A stretch of 64,000 bases of DNA from positions 1 to 64,000 of the forward strand of contig CAMKSE010000006.1 of the NCBI GenBank assembly GCA_946415365.1, in the 5' to 3' direction. Positions 32,494 through 41,977 of the stretch are shown here, piece after piece (the stretch's first letter is position 1; each line of letters opens with the position of its first letter). Position numbers and translations under genes: made by a program. Under the pieces are notes generated by a model, which worked only from the letters and a program-made list of their open reading frames with translations, did not search any database and was not told the DNA's origin. The DNA is from an uncultured Prevotellaceae bacterium (lineage in GTDB: Bacteria > Bacteroidota > Bacteroidia > Bacteroidales > Bacteroidaceae).

Positions 32494-35400
32494 TCACTGA
32501 GATATTGGTTTTATTGTCAGATGTCGCTCGTAGCGGGCGGGCTTGACCTGATAGCCGGGCAGCACATAGCAGGCCGTACAGCCTACGCCTGTGGTGTTGT
32601 AGTCCAGGTTCAGGGTGATGCCGTCCTGCTTTTGCAATTGGTAGGTATATACCGCCTTCGTCAGGTTGTCGGTGCTGTAGTGGTAGGCGTTGAAGTTGAA
32701 CGGCTCATCCATCGCAAAGCGCAGTCCCAGTCCAGATTTATTGCTCATGGCAAGCCAGCGGTTGTCGCACCGCAGGCCGCAGTCCTGTGGAATGAGGTAG
32801 GGTTCGAACATATCGTCCACATTGTTCTCATAGATGCCGATGGCATAGCCGGTCTTGCGGTCTGGATAGTTCTCCTCAGGTCCACGGCCGTACCACTTCA
32901 CCTGTTGCAACGGGTCGATGAGCGTCATGGTCAGTCCGATGCGGGGCAGGAGAGCAGGCATCGGGCCTTCGGGCTCAAGGATGTGATGCAGGGCGATGGT
33001 TCCGTCGCCGTTGATGCGGTATTCATAGACCTCAGAGAAGCCTGAATAGCGCAGGCCGGTGATATAGGCATCGAGCGATGTGTTGACGGGTGCCCCGAAT
33101 TGTGAGAAACAGCGTACGTTGATATACACCTGACCGTTGGCTTCGAAGGCCTGACAAGAGATGGGGATGCGGGTGATGGCATCCAGGTTGTTGCTGTAGA
33201 ACTCGTTGGCTATCTGCCCGCCGTTCCAGAGCTTGCGGTTGTTGTAGGTGATGTTCCATTGATCCCAGCCGTCAACTTCAAGTGCCAACGGTGCACGCCA
33301 GACGTTCAACTGCATTGGCGACTTGAGCAGTTCCTGTCCGCCCTGTCGGATGCTGAAAAGTTGGCCGTCGGGTGTGAAGGTGTAGGAGAAGCCTTCTCCG
33401 CTCACGGTGATGGAGTCGTTTGTCTGGCTCAACACAGCCTTCCCAACGGTTTTGTCAGACGGTGTGGCCAACTGTTGCCAAGGCAGTTCCAACTGGTCCC
33501 ACGCAGCCACGTGCCCCTTCTGCGCCCATAGCTCGTCGGCCTTCAGTGCGCTGGTTATCATTAGTCGGTATTCGCAGCCTGGCTTGATGGCAGGACGGTT
33601 GTAGGGCAGGGTGATGACTTTCTTGCTGAGCGGCTCCACATCAGGACTGATCGTGCCCTGCTGCAGACAGACACCGTCTTCGTAGAGCTCCCATTTCATA
33701 TCGTAATAAGAGGTGTTGAGGAAATGGTTCCTGTTCCAGATCTCTACTGTACCATTGTCGGCACTCAGCAACCGGCATGATACGGGCTGGGCTGATTTCT
33801 TCATCTGATAGATTTCCGGCTGTACGGTTCTGTCGGGCCATATCGTTCCGTAGGTGCGGGCACCGATGCCGTAGCTGAAATAAGTACCCTCCTGCTGCTC
33901 CGTCTCGAAGTCAAGATTGAGCAACTGGCCTGAATTGTCGGCAATGACGACATTATCCATCAGCGCATCGCAGATATACACATGGGTGTCCTGTCCGTGG
34001 GTCTGTTCGTTACGGCCGATGTTTACGGGGAACGGGGCGTTGATGATGTTGCCCTGTGCCTCCATCTGTGCCACCTCTGTGTTGTCGATGCTTACGGTCA
34101 TCTTCTTGCCGTCGTAGCAGGCTTCCACATGGTGCCATTTGTTCTCCCAATCGGCGGGCAGTGGGGCCGATAGTTCGTACTTATGGTTGGTTGCCGCAGG
34201 TCTTCTACCGAAGGGGAATGCCTTGGGCTCGCCTTCTGAGGCTGGCGCCTTGTCGGTGTTGATGTAGAACACCAGCTGCTCTTTACCGTTCTGCTGAACG
34301 CCGAACTGCCATTCACCCTTGGTCACGAATGAGCCGCAGGAACTGATGAGTTTGCGGGGATAGACATCGAAATGGACGCTCAGGGTGTTGCCGGTCAGTT
34401 CCAGACAGTCATTACGATACACCTCCACCCACTCATCGTGGCCGCTCAGGTCGATTACATGATTCTTACGGTTACGGCTGTCGGCCACTAATTTGGCATT
34501 GCCCATGATATGCGCCATGACATCGTGGCCTGATTTGTCCTTGAGCCTACGTGCAGGCTGGGTAAGTCCAGGCGACACGAAGTCCCATACGGCACCGCCG
34601 ATGCAGCGCTCATGGGTATAGACGGCGCGCCACATCTCGTCGAACATACCGCCGCTGTTGCCTGCTACCGATATATACTCATCCATGAACGACGGGCGCA
34701 CGTCACCGTCACCGTGTTTTCCCACCCTGAGGTCAAGAGCCAGGGCAGTAGGGTAGCGTGGACCGATGATATCCTCTGCGGGATGACTGTAGGCATTGCC
34801 ACCGTACATCCACCAGCGGGTGTGGTCGTATTTGCGCCCTTCGGCAATCACCTCGCCGATGTTAGGCCCCTCGCCGCTCTCGTTGCCAGCGCTCCAGAAG
34901 AGCACCGCAGGCTGGTTTCTGTCACGCAGCACCATGCGGCGCACACGTTCACGGTACATCGGTATAAATCGTTTGTCGCCAGAAACCCATTCCGTGGCAT
35001 GCGCCTCTACGCCTGCCTCGTCGATGATGTAAAGCCCATAGCGGGCGGCATATTCCAGATAGCGCGGTACGGGGGGATAGTGGCTGGTGCGCACACCGTT
35101 GAAGCCAAACTGCTTCAGGATGGTCATATCCTTCTTGACCAGTTCGTCGTTCACGGCATGACCGTTGTCGGGATCCTGCATATGAGAGCACTGGGCATTC
35201 ACCTTCAGCGGCTTACCGTTGAGATAGAACACGTTGTTGCGCATCTCAGTCTCCTTGAACCCCACATCCTGACGGGCATCCTCAGGCGTACACTCCGACA
35301 GACGCTTGCCGGTGGCAGCATCCACGAGGTACATCTTGAGGTTATACAGATTCGGTGTCTCTGCCGTCCATTTCAAGGGGTTGCTGATATGCTTGCTCAT

Positions 35401-36297
35401 GTTCAGCGTCAATGTGCTGCTGCCACTGGCGAATGTTGCCGCCTGACTTTCCAGTCGGGCCACCTCTTTTCCATTGGCACCGGTCAGCACGGCCTGCACC
35501 TTAAGGGGAGTCGTTATAGGCTGCTTGTCATAGCTTCTGACACTTACCTCGATGTTCAGGTCGGCATCTCGGTAATCCTTGTCCAGATCGGTGGTCACAT
35601 ACCAGTCGAACAAGCGGGTCTTGGGCGTGGCATAGAGATAAACATCGTCGAAGATGCCTGCCAGGCGCCAGTAGTCCTGACCCTCGAGATAAAAGCCGTC
35701 GCTGTATTTGATGACCTTCATGGCCAGCGTGTTGCGGCCTTTCTTCAGATATTTTGTAATATTGTACTCGGCAGGCTCCTGAGCTCCCTCATTGTAGCCC
35801 ACCTCCTGACCGTTAATCCACAGGAACGATGCCGAAGCCACCTTCTCAAAACGCAAGAATACCTCCTCACCGCTCCATTCGGCGGGAATGGTGAAGGTAG
35901 TGCGGTAGGCACCTGTCGGGTTGTAGTCGCGTGGTGTCTTGGGTGGGTCGGCCTTGAATGGCGCCGACACGTTGCGGAATAGTGGGTCGCCGTAGCCTCT
36001 CATCTCCCAGTTCGACGGCACGTCGATGGTGGCCCACTTCGCGTCGGAGTATTTCTCCTCGTAGAAGTTGGCTGGTATCTCCTGCGGTGTGTCGGCGTAG
36101 CAGAACTTCCAATTGCCGTTGAGCAGGACGTGATGACCCGGAATGTAGTACGCGCGGCTTTCCTCCTGCCCGTATTCGAACACGTCGAGGTTCTCGATGA
36201 AATGATACAGGTCGTCAAACCCTCTCGTTTTCTCTGTCTGTGCCATAGCACCTATCCATGCGCACAACACCATTGAAGCAAATACAACTTTTTTCAT
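32494..36297 (-). CDS. GH2 beta-galactosidase with an inserted concanavalin-like domain
   Basis: This 1267-residue exported enzyme has a signal peptide (KKVVFASMVLCAWIGAMAQ) and the GH2 order: sugar-binding domain (YNPTGAYRTTFTIP), Ig-like domain, TIM barrel with acid/base Glu in SAGNESGEGPN, and nucleophile Glu in FMDEYISVAGNSGG. A ~200-residue LamG/concanavalin-like domain (YRNDCLELTGNTLSVHFDVYP to DALMDNVVIAD) is inserted after the barrel, followed by the LacZ-type C-terminal domain. It should remove beta-galactose from plant or host glycans in the periplasm. It is divergent from a GH51 gene. Confidence 0.95.
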   Translation of the reverse strand: MKKVVFASMVLCAWIGAMAQTEKTRGFDDLYHFIENLDVFEYGQEESRAYYIPGHHVLLNGNWKFCYADTPQEIPANFYEEKYSDAKWATIDVPSNWEMRGYGDPLFRNVSAPFKADPPKTPRDYNPTGAYRTTFTIPAEWSGEEVFLRFEKVASASFLWINGQEVGYNEGAQEPAEYNITKYLKKGRNTLAMKVIKYSDGFYLEGQDYWRLAGIFDDVYLYATPKTRLFDWYVTTDLDKDYRDADLNIEVSVRSYDKQPITTPLKVQAVLTGANGKEVARLESQAATFASGSSTLTLNMSKHISNPLKWTAETPNLYNLKMYLVDAATGKRLSECTPEDARQDVGFKETEMRNNVFYLNGKPLKVNAQCSHMQDPDNGHAVNDELVKKDMTILKQFGFNGVRTSHYPPVPRYLEYAARYGLYIIDEAGVEAHATEWVSGDKRFIPMYRERVRRMVLRDRNQPAVLFWSAGNESGEGPNIGEVIAEGRKYDHTRWWMYGGNAYSHPAEDIIGPRYPTALALDLRVGKHGDGDVRPSFMDEYISVAGNSGGMFDEMWRAVYTHERCIGGAVWDFVSPGLTQPARRLKDKSGHDVMAHIMGNAKLVADSRNRKNHVIDLSGHDEWVEVYRNDCLELTGNTLSVHFDVYPRKLISSCGSFVTKGEWQFGVQQNGKEQLVFYINTDKAPASEGEPKAFPFGRRPAATNHKYELSAPLPADWENKWHHVEACYDGKKMTVSIDNTEVAQMEAQGNIINAPFPVNIGRNEQTHGQDTHVYICDALMDNVVIADNSGQLLNLDFETEQQEGTYFSYGIGARTYGTIWPDRTVQPEIYQMKKSAQPVSCRLLSADNGTVEIWNRNHFLNTSYYDMKWELYEDGVCLQQGTISPDVEPLSKKVITLPYNRPAIKPGCEYRLMITSALKADELWAQKGHVAAWDQLELPWQQLATPSDKTVGKAVLSQTNDSITVSGEGFSYTFTPDGQLFSIRQGGQELLKSPMQLNVWRAPLALEVDGWDQWNITYNNRKLWNGGQIANEFYSNNLDAITRIPISCQAFEANGQVYINVRCFSQFGAPVNTSLDAYITGLRYSGFSEVYEYRINGDGTIALHHILEPEGPMPALLPRIGLTMTLIDPLQQVKWYGRGPEENYPDRKTGYAIGIYENNVDDMFEPYLIPQDCGLRCDNRWLAMSNKSGLGLRFAMDEPFNFNAYHYSTDNLTKAVYTYQLQKQDGITLNLDYNTTGVGCTACYVLPGYQVKPARYERHLTIKPISQ

Positions 36298-36327
36298 GAA
36301 CTTCACAAAACATATTAAAACTTTTGG

Positions 36328-36335
36328 CAAAAGTA
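36328..36335 (-). promoter_or_regulatory. -7 box (TACTTTTG) of the GH2 gene
   Basis: The minus strand reads TACTTTTG about 30 bases before the ATG at 36297. Confidence 0.55.
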
Positions 36336-36357
36336 CTTCATTTTAATGTAAATTCGC

Positions 36358-36365
36358 TAAATTTG
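36358..36365 (+). promoter_or_regulatory. -7 box (TAAATTTG) of the GH51 gene
   Basis: TAAATTTGC lies about 115 bases before the ATG at 36481, divergent from the GH2 promoter. The leader of about 110 bases is longer than most here. Confidence 0.55.
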
Positions 36366-36480
36366 CAGCAATTATTAAATAAGTTTAGGAAATTTGGCTA
36401 TGTCATATTATGGACACTCAGATGATTCTGCCGAAGAAGACAGCGTTGTTGTTAGAAATCAAAAAATTAACAAGTAATAT

Positions 36481-38916
36481 ATGACTTACAAAAACATTCT
36501 TCTCATGGCCGGTTGTGCGCTCTATGCAGCAGCCCAGGCTCAAGTGACTATCGATATCGACGCTCAGCAGCGCGGACCGAAGGTGAGTCCGATGCTCTAT
36601 GGCATCTTCTATGAAGACATCAACCACGCAGCCGACGGCGGTATCTATGCCGAACTGATACGTAACCGTTCGTTTGAGGACGGACCTCGCTATGGTGCAC
36701 CAGCCGATATGCAGGGATGGTCAACCTATGCAGCAGCCCCGTCGCAACTCACGGCAAGACTCATACAACCCACGAAAAAGACGCCACTGCTTAACAGTGT
36801 GCAGCACAACGCCCTGGCACTCGACATCAAGGCTTCGCCCACGATGCCCGTCTGTCTGGTAAACGAGGGCTTTTGGGGCATCAATGCCGTACGGGGACGC
36901 TGTTATCGTCTGTCGTTCTGGGCAAAGACTCTGAAATACCAAGGCACCGTGAAAGCCACGCTCTGCTCGAAGGACGGCTCACAACTCTATGCTGAGACCG
37001 TGGTCAGCCAATTCCCTGCTGTTAAGGCCCAGGGCTGGACGAAGTACGAAGCCACCCTCACCGCCAACGACAACGATCCGCAGGCGCAGTTTGCACTGGT
37101 GTTCGACGGCGTGGGGCAGGTGCAGATAGACATGGTGAGCCTTTTCCCGCCCACCTTCAAGAACCATGAGAACGGCATGCGTCCCGATCTGGCTAACATG
37201 CTGTGGCAGCTGCACCCGAAATTCATGCGTTTCCCCGGAGGTTGTTTCGTGGAGGGGCAGGAGAGTCCAGACAATGCTTTCCGCTGGGAACGTACCATCG
37301 GTCCGATTGAGGAGCGTGAGGGGCACTGGAACGTGAACTGGGGCTATCGCACTTCCGACGGACTGGGTTACCATGAATACCTGCAGTTGGCCGAGGACTT
37401 AGGGGCCAAGCCGCTTTATGTGGTGAATGTGGGAATATGGCATGGGGGCATGACTCCTTATGACAGCATCCAGCCGTGGATCGACGAGTGCATGAATGCC
37501 TTGGAGTATGCTAACGGTCCCGTCACATCGAAATACGGTGCTATGCGTGCTAGGAACGGACATCCGGAGCCTTTCGGAATAGAATATTTGGAGATAGGTA
37601 ACGAAAACAACCAGCCGGACCCTCGTCAGCAGAGTGACCACTACTACGAGCGCTACGAACAGTTCTACAAGGCCATCCGCTCTAAATATCCCGAGATGAA
37701 GATCATCGGCAACGTGGTGGCATGGGGCGACGACAACCCCAAGTGGAATAGCAAACTGTCCGTTGACCTGCTTGACGAGCACTACTACCGCTCACCTGAC
37801 TGGTTTGCCGCGGCATTCCACAAGTACGACAGCTACGACCGCCAAGGCCCAAAGGTTTATGTGGGTGAATATGCAGTGACCAACGGCTACGGCAAACTGG
37901 GTAACATGAATGCCGCTTTGGGTGAAGCCGTTTATATGATGGGCATGGAGAACAACTCTGACGTGGTGGAACTTGCCTCGTATGCCCCCATCTTCGTCAA
38001 CGAGAACGATGCCCGCTGGCGTCCCGATATGATCCGTTTCAGCAGCAGCCGTGTCATGGGTACCCCGAGTTACTATGTGCAGCAACTTATGCCACAGCAT
38101 CTGGGTTCACAGGTGGTAAAGGTGGAGCAGAACGATCCCTTTGAAGGAATGGTTAGAAAACCGCTGACACCGAAGCTTAGCCGTGTGGGATTCGGAACAT
38201 GGAACACACGCGCCACGTTCGAGACCAATAAGGATATGGATTATGTCTATGGTGACTGGCAGAAGGAGGGTAACACTGTGCGGCAGACAGGCCATAAGGA
38301 TGCCACGCTCTGCATAGAGAAGAGCATCATCGACAGCGACCACTACACCTGTAAGTTCCGTGCCCGCAAAGATGAGGGTGCTGAAGGCTTCATCATCATC
38401 TTCAACTATGTGGATGAAAAGAATTATTGTTGGGTGAACTTCGGTGGCTGGACCAACTCCCAGCATGCCATCGAGCAGATCAGCAATGGAGGCAAGTTGC
38501 TGGCTGACAGTAAGCGTGGACGTATAAAGGCAGGCCGTTGGTACGATGTTACCCTGCAGGTGAATGGCGACAGCGTGAAAGCATGGCTTGACAACGAACT
38601 TGTCTTCGACACGGTACTGAAGCACGACGACACGAAGGGCATCTTCTCTTCAGCTACCATCGACGATGCCAGCGGAGAACTCATCGTGAAAGTCGCTAAT
38701 ACCAGTGATGCAGCAACCACCGCCCGACTTAATCTGAAGAACTTTAAGCCGGCAAGCGCCCGTGTAGTTCGTTTGGCAGCCAACGACGGTATGGAAGAGA
38801 ACACGCTCGATACACCCACTGCCATCCATCCTGTGGAGCAACTGCTCTCACCCGAGAATGGCAGCATTCTGCTGGATGTACCTCCTTACTCGCTGAATAT
38901 CGTCAGGATCAAGTGA
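36481..38916 (+). CDS. GH51 alpha-L-arabinofuranosidase
   Basis: This 811-residue exported enzyme has a signal peptide (TYKNILLMAGCALYAAAQAQ) and a GH51 core (VSPMLYGIFYEDINHAADGGIYAELIRNRSFED). The acid/base Glu is in EIGNENNQPDP and the nucleophile Glu in VYVGEYAVTNGYG. A concanavalin-like domain (about 565-720) lies between the barrel and the end. It should release arabinofuranose from arabinan or arabinogalactan, matching the divergent beta-galactosidase. No SusC/SusD pair is adjacent. Confidence 0.95.
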   Translation: MTYKNILLMAGCALYAAAQAQVTIDIDAQQRGPKVSPMLYGIFYEDINHAADGGIYAELIRNRSFEDGPRYGAPADMQGWSTYAAAPSQLTARLIQPTKKTPLLNSVQHNALALDIKASPTMPVCLVNEGFWGINAVRGRCYRLSFWAKTLKYQGTVKATLCSKDGSQLYAETVVSQFPAVKAQGWTKYEATLTANDNDPQAQFALVFDGVGQVQIDMVSLFPPTFKNHENGMRPDLANMLWQLHPKFMRFPGGCFVEGQESPDNAFRWERTIGPIEEREGHWNVNWGYRTSDGLGYHEYLQLAEDLGAKPLYVVNVGIWHGGMTPYDSIQPWIDECMNALEYANGPVTSKYGAMRARNGHPEPFGIEYLEIGNENNQPDPRQQSDHYYERYEQFYKAIRSKYPEMKIIGNVVAWGDDNPKWNSKLSVDLLDEHYYRSPDWFAAAFHKYDSYDRQGPKVYVGEYAVTNGYGKLGNMNAALGEAVYMMGMENNSDVVELASYAPIFVNENDARWRPDMIRFSSSRVMGTPSYYVQQLMPQHLGSQVVKVEQNDPFEGMVRKPLTPKLSRVGFGTWNTRATFETNKDMDYVYGDWQKEGNTVRQTGHKDATLCIEKSIIDSDHYTCKFRARKDEGAEGFIIIFNYVDEKNYCWVNFGGWTNSQHAIEQISNGGKLLADSKRGRIKAGRWYDVTLQVNGDSVKAWLDNELVFDTVLKHDDTKGIFSSATIDDASGELIVKVANTSDAATTARLNLKNFKPASARVVRLAANDGMEENTLDTPTAIHPVEQLLSPENGSILLDVPPYSLNIVRIK

Positions 38917-38933
38917 GTTCGAGCAAGGAGGGG

Positions 38934-40674
38934 TCAGGGGTGGTCTGAACGAGCTAACCTCTTACTCGCCGCCAGACCTGCCAGACGACCATTGACCACG
39001 ATGTCGGCCACACCGTTTCCACCAAGTCGGTTGGCACCATGCAGTCCACCAGTCACTTCGCCAGCGGCATAGAGACCGCCGATAGGTGTGCCGTCGGCTC
39101 GTAGCACTTGTGTCTCCGTATTCACGCTCAGACCGCCCATCGTATGATGAATGGCAGGCTTCACACGAACGGCATAGAAGGGTGCCGTCTCTAAGGCACC
39201 AGGCATTCCTGTGGCACTGCGTCCGAAGTCATCGTCGTGCCCCGCTTTCTGCCAGGCGTTATATCGGCTCACGGCTTGTGCGAACTGATCAGCAGGGATA
39301 CCCAACTGACCAGCCAACTCCTCCAGAGTAGAACCTTCGCAGAGCAGATGCTGGTTGGCGTAGGTCTCGATGGATGCCAGCGACTGACGCACCGTCTGGT
39401 CAAACACTAGCAGGGCTTCTTCTTGCGGCTGTGCAAGAATGGCTGCAGACACCACGTCGCGCGTGTCCATTTCGTTGCAGAAACGCTGGCCCTCATGGTT
39501 CACTAGTATAGCTCCGTTGCCACGCACAGCCTCAGTGATGAGGATATGATTGGTGGCCTCTGCAGTCGGGTGAATCTGAATGTTCGCCATCTGAATGGTA
39601 GCTCCTCCGATGGCCGTCACCCAGTCGAAGGCATCGCCCGTGGTACCGGGATGGTTCAAGGTTGCAAAGCCGCTGAGCGAAGGCTGCAACTTAGCCACCA
39701 TAGCGAGATTGGCACCGAAGCCGCCCGTGGCGATGATGACCGCCCGAGCCGTGATCTGATAGCTGCTGCCGTTGGCATTCTGTACACAGACACCTGTCAC
39801 ACGACCGTCTACAGCCGTCAGCAGTCCTGTCACCTTGTTTGATGTCCTTATCTCGACATTCTCCTTCTGACAGGCCGTCTTGAGCACCTTCATCAAGTGG
39901 GGACCGATGGCCGAGCCACCCTGCGGACGATGTGTGCGCTTCATGCTACTGCCACCCATCAGTCCCACGTCTGTCAGGTCGGCACCTAGTCCCGTCAGCC
40001 ACGAGATGGTGGCAGGCGCATTGTCCACCAGATTCCTGACCAGCGACGGGATATTCTCATTCTTGCCGCCACGCATCGTGTCGTCGTAGAACAGTTGTTT
40101 CGTGTCTTCTATGCCGAGTCCTTTCTGGATGTCGGTCTCTGCGGCATTGATGCCACCCGTAGAGTAGTTGGTGTTGCCCCCCAGGATGCCCTGCTTCTCC
40201 AGCACCACAATCTTCAGCCTGCTATCCGTCTCAGCCGCAGCCACAGCCGCAGAGAGGCCTGCACCGCCGGCACCCACCACCACGATGTCGCACGTACCTT
40301 TCTTGATAGGTCTTTTCTGTGTCAGACGTATTTCCCATCGCTGCTTGCAAGGCTGCATTGATCGCATCGATGACACCAGTCGATGTAAGCGTGGCGCCAG
40401 TGATACCATCCACCTCCACGCTCATCATGTCCGTCCTTCCGAGTGCCTTTGCCACGAGGTTGTTAATGGTCTCCTGGGCAAAGACCGATTCCGACTGGCT
40501 GACGACGGTCGCCTGCTCTACTTGATGGTTCTTTACCACCAGCTTGACTACGATGGTTCCGCTACGGCCCTCACCAGTGCCCGTCCACTCACCGTTTTGC
40601 AATACTTGCCCTGCAGGTTCCGCAATACCGTTGTCATCATTCGAACACGATGTCAGCGTTGTCAGACCACTCAA
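38934..40674 (-). pseudogene. FMN-binding/FAD fumarate reductase-type flavoprotein, truncated and frameshifted
   Basis: The 5' part (40674 to about 40310) encodes a lipobox-like LTTLTSC and an FMN-binding domain (TGTGEGRSGTIVVKLVV... VDGITGATLTSTGVID, with the flavin Thr). The 3' part is a FAD-binding fumarate/urocanate reductase domain (DIVVVGAGGAGLSAAVAAAE to HGANRLGGNGVADIVVNGRLAG). The frames join through a one-base shift in the AAAA run near 40320. There is no ATG: the frame upstream of TTG 40674 meets a TAG within four codons, so the signal-peptide start is lost. It is an inactive copy or an error. Confidence 0.85.
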
Positions 40675-40941
40675 TATATGTGACTAATAATAATATAAGT
40701 CCACAAGAGTCATATTGAGTAGGAATAGAGTCGATGATTATTGTGAAAACTTGTGTTTTATGGCCGATTTTAATGCTATTGGATTCGTTTTTGGGTTGTT
40801 TTATGCAAATTATTAATTTCCTAGAGGGTAGAAAAAGTTCCTAAAATTAGACGTTTTTTAATAAACTTAAAAAGCGTAATTCATTGATAATAAGGTAGTT
40901 GTGCTTTTGGTGATAATTTAAAATTTGTTTTTAAGAAATTT

Positions 40942-41022
40942 GTAACTAATTGATTTTCAACACGTTAGATGCTTCTATTTGCCCACGCAGGAAACGTAAG
41001 TCGCTGAAAATCAGTTAGTTAC
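40942..41022. repeat. 17-bp inverted repeat
   Basis: GTAACTAATTGATTTTC at 40942-40958 is matched 16 of 17 by the inverse of GAAAATCAGTTAGTTAC at 41006-41022. The 47-base spacer is GC-richer and the loop contains CCCACGCAGG. Confidence 0.75.
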
Positions 41023-41287
41023 AACGAAAAGGTAGAAATAGGGTAAACCCTTTCTAAAAATTTGTTTTTGAGAGACTTACGAATGCCTCATAGTGACGGG
41101 CAGTGGTGGTTTTGTCTGCTTTGTCCGTAGTTTTTACGGATTCTGGCCTGATGTCAGGAAATTTCAGTTTTAAGCAAGTTTAACCATCCGTTTTCCCGTT
41201 TTGACTCGAATCGATCTCTTACCATCGATCTTGTCGGTTGCAAAGGTACGACTTTTATTTCAAAGAGCCGCATCTTTGCAACTGTTT

Positions 41288-41479
41288 TTTCGGTCAAAAG
41301 AAAAAATCGCCTCAGGTTGTGCCTCAGGGGTTTAGGTTTAAGTTTAGAGAGGCTTATATACATATAAGAGGTAAACTAAACCCACCATGTGATTCAGGTA
41401 CGTTTGATTGAGGTTATGAAGGCATGTATATATACATGGTTAAACCTAAACCTTAAACCTGTTTTTTTCTTGACCGAAA
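41288..41479. repeat. nested inverted repeat, about 190 bp, MITE-like
   Basis: Outer arms: TTTCGGTCAAAAGAAAAAA (41288-41306) pairs with TTTTTTTCTTGACCGAAA (41462-41479), with two bases missing. Inner arms: GGTTTAGGTTTA (41329-41340) pairs with TAAACCTAAACC (41441-41452). A long imperfect palindrome results. The arms do not encode anything I recognise. Confidence 0.75.
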
Positions 41480-41565
41480 TCCTGTCTTATGACGTTGAAT
41501 GTTAAAAGTGGGCTCCAGATTCGCATATTTACCCGAAAAAGTTTGTTTGATTGGAAAATAATGCT

Positions 41566-41573
41566 TAATTTTG
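41566..41573 (+). promoter_or_regulatory. -7 box (TAATTTTG) of hipBA
   Basis: TAATTTTGC follows a TTTG-containing -33 region at 41541-41549. The leader to the hipB ATG at 41657 is about 75 bases. Confidence 0.6.
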
Positions 41574-41656
41574 CAGCGTTAAATATCAAAAAAGTGAAGA
41601 TAAATAATAAAATGGATATATAAATATCAGTTTGTTGAATAATAAATATATTAATT

Positions 41657-41971
41657 ATGGCAGACTTTTATGAATATTCTACGCCAGAACTGGTTCGATT
41701 GCTTGGTTCACGGTTCAAGGAATACAGGATGCGCTGCAACCTCACCCAGAAGGAGGTGGCAGAGCAGTCAGGCATCGGTTTGACCACCATCCACAAGTTT
41801 GAGAATGGTACGGCAAACAACTTGTCGCTGTCCACCTTCATCTTGCTTCTCAGGGTGGTTGGTCAGGTGAATGCTTTGGACGATGTGCTGCCAGAGCTGC
41901 CTGAGTCACCTTACCTTGTTCGCAGGGAAGAGAAGAAGGCACAGAGAATACGTCACACAAATAAGAAGTAG
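41657..41971 (+). CDS. hipB: HipB-like antitoxin, helix-turn-helix
   Basis: This 104-residue protein has an XRE/Cro helix-turn-helix (LGSRFKEYRMRCNLTQKEVAEQSGIGLTTIHKFENGTANNLSLSTFILLLRVVGQVNAL) and a basic tail (RREEKKAQRIRHTNKK). HipB binds DNA and HipA to silence the toxin and the operon. It lies seven bases before hipA. A palindromic operator upstream is not obvious. Confidence 0.9.
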   Translation: MADFYEYSTPELVRLLGSRFKEYRMRCNLTQKEVAEQSGIGLTTIHKFENGTANNLSLSTFILLLRVVGQVNALDDVLPELPESPYLVRREEKKAQRIRHTNKK

Positions 41972-41977
41972 GCTGTT

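Larger units (their letters stand above)
40675..41656. other. about 980-bp non-coding stretch rich in inverted repeats
   Basis: I see no convincing gene on either strand. The DNA is AT-rich and holds two inverted-repeat structures (40942-41022 and 41288-41479, listed separately), a hairpin TCCGTA...TACGGA (41124-41140), a leftward -7 box (TACCTTTG) at 41241-41248 that faces no gene, and the hipBA promoter at 41566-41573. The 5' end of the flavoprotein pseudogene borders it. Confidence 0.7.

Noticed and set aside
34612..35982. 456-codon open frame on the plus strand
   Set aside because: It lies wholly opposite the GH2 catalytic core, whose domains and active-site motifs are clear; its own sequence has no family pattern. 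Long antisense frames are expected in GC-balanced genes of this length.
41154..41363. 69-codon minus frame near hipBA
   Set aside because: It spans the inverted-repeat structure and the -7 box 41241-41248 lies inside it, so it is not a gene.
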